NCBI GenBank assembly: GCA_029465975.1
Contig: CM055742.1
Location: 9,362,043-9,426,042, forward strand
Direction of reading: 5' to 3'
From: Dallia pectoralis
Taxonomy: Eukaryota; Chordata; Actinopteri; Esociformes; Umbridae
DNA: 64,000 nucleotides
The first letter of the stretch is position 1. Each line of letters begins with the position of its first letter. This document shows positions 60,801-64,000 of the stretch, piece after piece. The notes beneath the pieces were generated by a model, which saw nothing but the letters and a program-made list of their open reading frames with translations, searched no databases and had not been told where the DNA came from. The translations under genes and the position numbers were made by a program.

Positions 60801-63568
60801 GATGACTCAAAGCTAAACGTAACGTAAACAGCATTGAATTTGACCTTTGTCGAATCAGCCACGATGAATCTTGACACAAGCTCTTTGAAAAGCAGGGAAA
60901 AGGCAGGTACACTAAAGCGAGAGAGAAAAAACACATTTATTCGTTTATGTTCTTTAAAATGCCATTCATTCTTTTCTTGTACCTATTGACTGCAGTTACA
61001 ATGGAACCGGGGCCGTATCTGTGGGCACTCATGAGTGAGAAACCATGGAGAGTGCTCTCGGAATAACAATGGCTTCATTTTCTTCACTAGTTGAGTAAAT
61101 GTACAATGTAATATTTGGCATTAACAGTAAATTCATGCCGACTGAGCACGATAAACAATTTACTCAGGTAGGCAGTATAATAACACTGATAAGTGTGATT
61201 TGTTTTAGGTCATGATACGTAGCGGAATTTCTCAGGCTCCACAGTGGAGCCTAAGGCTTTTCGCGACACTATGCTGTACTGCGTTGCTTGAAAAATCAAT
61301 CATGTCTTAGGCGACGCTCATGACAAGTGTTTTGGTTGTTCAAATGCCTAGAAACGGAGCCGTCAATGGAAACGGGACTAATCCAAGGTTAGATTGTGAA
61401 AGATAAAAACCTTAGGTGAATGTTTAATGCCAGATTAGCTACATGGTGATTACCTTGTGAATAGCCTTGGTTAGATCTACCTCTAAAGCTCTGCTTACAC
61501 CTTGAACTGAACAGGCATTTGTTGACCTGATGTTTTCCCAAGTCGAGACTGTAACAATTGTGATTAGATCTTCCTGACCTCCGAGGAAGTATTTTGCACT
61601 GGCATCCTTGAAACGTGAATTGTAAATCCTCACAACAAAAACACTTACACAAGTTTACTGCCCTCAGAGAGGCAATCTCATAAACATACATTTAATAATA
61701 GAAAAATATTGTTTTTGATTGTCTTATTTCCCGACAAATTGCTAATTTAAACCTCCATACATCTAGTCTATCCGGTTTGGATTAATGCTTTTTGGCGTTG
61801 ACATTGTTGCTCACATGTATGTATGTATGTATATATATATTTACGTTTCTATATACAATTGGGTATATTAGTGCCTAGTTTCCACTATAATGTACCTTGT
61901 GTAGTAGGTTGCAGTTTTGTGTTTGTGGATGGGTGAGATTTTCTCAATATTTATCCAGGACATGTAGAGCATCTGCGTGGTACAGTATCTAGCATGTAGT
62001 TAACGATATGGGCATAAAATAATTCAGTCTGTTAATAGTATTTTGTTCTGTATGCGGCTCGTGTTTTCAAGAGGATCAGGGACAATTGGAATAGTTTTGA
62101 TGATTAAGTTGGCAGATTGGAGACACATTTTATTAACGCGCCGACGCTACGAATCCCAATCGGCAGGTGATCAAATAATGATAAGATGATGACAGGTATG
62201 TAAACATCGTGGAACACGTAGGCATCGTATAAGAACATCTGGGTTTTCTCTTGATGCTCAAAACCTGGTTTTGTCTGTTCCCCCTTTGAAGATCTGATCA
62301 AAATCAAATCACAATGCGCCGTTGGTTTTTTACAAACGTGTGGTTAAGAACAAAAGATTCCAGGTCATTCGTTTGAGTCAGCGTTGATATGCGGTCATAG
62401 GCGAGAGCTGGAACACAGTCCACCCCTGGCGAGTGCCTTTAAAATGTCCTCGTAATAGCAAACCTAGAGGGTTTTGCAAGCTAATGTAGCCTTCTGTTTA
62501 CCATCAGTCTAATGTTCCCTGTTCCCTCACCACGAATTTGGTTCTAATTAAACACATTACCAGACACATATGAGCGATAATGATATTTTCCGTGTTTTCA
62601 TACGCTAACCCGGGCCAATGCATAGGCAACATTAACATTGCTATGGGTCTCGCCCTGCTTTCGACAGACGCAGTAAAATACACCAGGAGAAACATCAGAC
62701 TAAGCTAATATGTTGGCATGCTCTCTCGTCGTGTCTGTCACTGATATTCACAAAAATCTATTTGGTGAATCTTACCAGCGATCTATATTTGGAAAAAAAT
62801 TATAGTAAGGTATGCCATACCCCATTAGGTTTTTAAAATAAATATTAAATCGAGGCACTCCTGACAAAAAGACAGCTGGGCCAGATTTAGTGGGGAAGCT
62901 GAGAGAGAAGTCATTGAAGAGGCGTTAGCCTGTCAATACACAGCTCTGTGTACGCCACAAACACAAAAACATCTCTTGGCACAAATGCCTATGAGGAGAG
63001 TTTGCCTCAATCTTCCACTTTCTACAATTTGTTATGGTGGGTTGCAATGAAAGATACAATTGGATATGACAACTAAATGCAGGAAAGGGAGAGACAGTTG
63101 CATAAATATGATGCTCAGTGATTTGCATCCAGTTTTTATGTGTTGTGTGGTTGGCCTGAACAAAGTCATTTTTAAGACTTCCCCCCGCTAAGAAATCTAA
63201 TTTTAATGCTGACTCAATATAAGACCTACCTGACAAATCTGCAGTATAAAATTATTAACCAATAATTTGTATTTTTTTGCAAACACTGCAACACCGATAG
63301 AGTTGGTGTACACAAATCAACGTTAGCCGGCATGTGCGGTCGACAAATAATAGGTACATAGCTGCGCTGGATTGAGCCAGAACCCACTGTATTTTAGAAA
63401 GGATGTTATTGTTAACAGTTTGGGCGAATCCTGTCACTTTAATACTTGATAAATGACCCTACTCTCACATTCAAAACGACTTCTAACCCACGGGTAAGGA
63501 TAAAGCATGCAGCGTGCAATGTCAAACTGAGTTGTGATTTGTATGGAATCTGAGCCTTACTGGCCCCA
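57891..63568. other. Long stretch with no recognised gene
   Basis: Noncoding. A short (CT)n run lies at 58449-58468 inside a patch (58190-58860) with more CpG than the surroundings and overlapping frames on both strands that match nothing. A short perfect hairpin GGCTCCAC-A-GTGGAGCC sits near 61235-61251. A GTAT/TATA run lies at 61816-61840. No transposon is recognised. Confidence 0.5.
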
Positions 63569-63802
63569 GTGCCCCTCTTACACACTAGAATATAGCATTA
63601 GCCTAGCCTAGATAGCATTCAACTGAAACAAGGAGTATTAGCCTATCCTAGATATCATTCAACTGAAACAAAGTGTGCCCCTCTTACACACTAGAATATA
63701 GCATTAGCCTAGATAGCATTCAACTGAAATAAAGTGTGCCCCTCTTACACACACTAGAATCAAGCATTAGCCTAGCCTAGATAGCATTCAGCTGAAACAA
63801 AG
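63569..63802. repeat. Tandem repeat with TAGCATTAGCCTAG blocks
   Basis: Three unequal units starting GTGCCCCTCTTACACAC at 63569, 63675 and 63736 (106, 61 and about 67 bp). Each contains CATTAGCCTAG, GATAGCATTCAACTG and AAACAAAG blocks; the first unit holds an internal duplication of the last two. Confidence 0.92.
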
Positions 63803-63873
63803 ATATTCGGCTTGGTGGGCCATATATATCTTACCTCTCGATATCCGGCTTTTAATAGCACCAATTCTTTAAC

Positions 63874-64000
63874 GTTCAAGGAATGACTCATCGAAAATGT
63901 TTAACGAGGAATGACTCATCGAAGCTTTTCAAGGAGAAATTACTCATCAAAAATGTTCAACAAGGAATGACTCGTCGAAAATGTTCAAGGAGAAATGACT
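63874..64000. repeat. About 28-bp tandem repeat running off the window
   Basis: Units start near 63874, 63899, 63926, 63955 and 63983 and have the form GTTCAAGGAATGACTCATC followed by GAAAAT, with alternation between GGAATGACTC and GAAATTACTC types. The array continues past the right edge. Confidence 0.92.

Overview
The window looks like teleost fish genomic DNA. It is AT-leaning and intron- or gene-desert-like, with microsatellites, many minisatellites and decayed transposons of types common in fish: L2-like and RTE/Rex3-like LINEs, several Tc1/mariner relatives, a hAT MITE and a tRNA-derived SINE piece. Several Tc1-like pieces resemble families I associate with salmonids and pikes, so a salmoniform/esociform genome is plausible, but that is recall and not a database match. 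There are no bacterial operons, no viral genome and no CRISPR array. I recognise no complete host protein-coding gene. Almost all open frames are chance frames or frames through tandem repeats.

Layout. 1-4.6 kb: no gene seen. 4.64-6.5 kb: a 5'-truncated L2-like LINE (RT C-terminal half, + strand) whose 3' UTR was split by an RTE/Rex3-like LINE tail, leaving an exact 13-bp target duplication. 7.59-8.73 kb: a Tc1-like element split by a 560-bp hAT-like MITE with an exact 8-bp target duplication; the MITE carries its own inner inverted repeat. 10.39-10.97 kb: a 20-bp satellite with a 195-bp higher-order repeat. 12.97-13.08 kb: a SINE piece. 13-26 kb: mostly unannotated sequence. 26.4-27.1 kb: a mariner fossil and a dispersed repeat. 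28.7-29.2 kb: a polypurine tract. 30.74-31.71 kb: a very homogeneous 24-bp array. 34.2-36.9 kb: two more Tc1 remnants. 37.4-39.2 kb: low-repeat sequence with homeodomain/POU-type motifs, a candidate regulatory block. 39.72 kb: a possible signal-peptide exon. 43.9-44.2 kb: a possible solo LTR. 47.3-48.1 kb: a perfect palindrome, a 99-bp duplication and a 12-bp array. 50.7-51.4 kb: a G-rich 19/20-bp array. 51.5-53.0 kb: a near full-length but dead Tc1 on the minus strand. 55.9-56.2 kb: a Tc1 transposase C-terminus fossil. 56.5-57.9 kb: a decayed L2 on the minus strand. 63.6-64.0 kb: tandem repeats running off the end.

Nothing here amounts to a demonstrated new biological system. The best structural signals are the two dated nested insertions, the compensated double frameshift in the L2 frame, the satellite arrays with higher-order structure, the palindrome-seeded duplication, and a few candidate host exons or enhancers that need comparison with other fish genomes.
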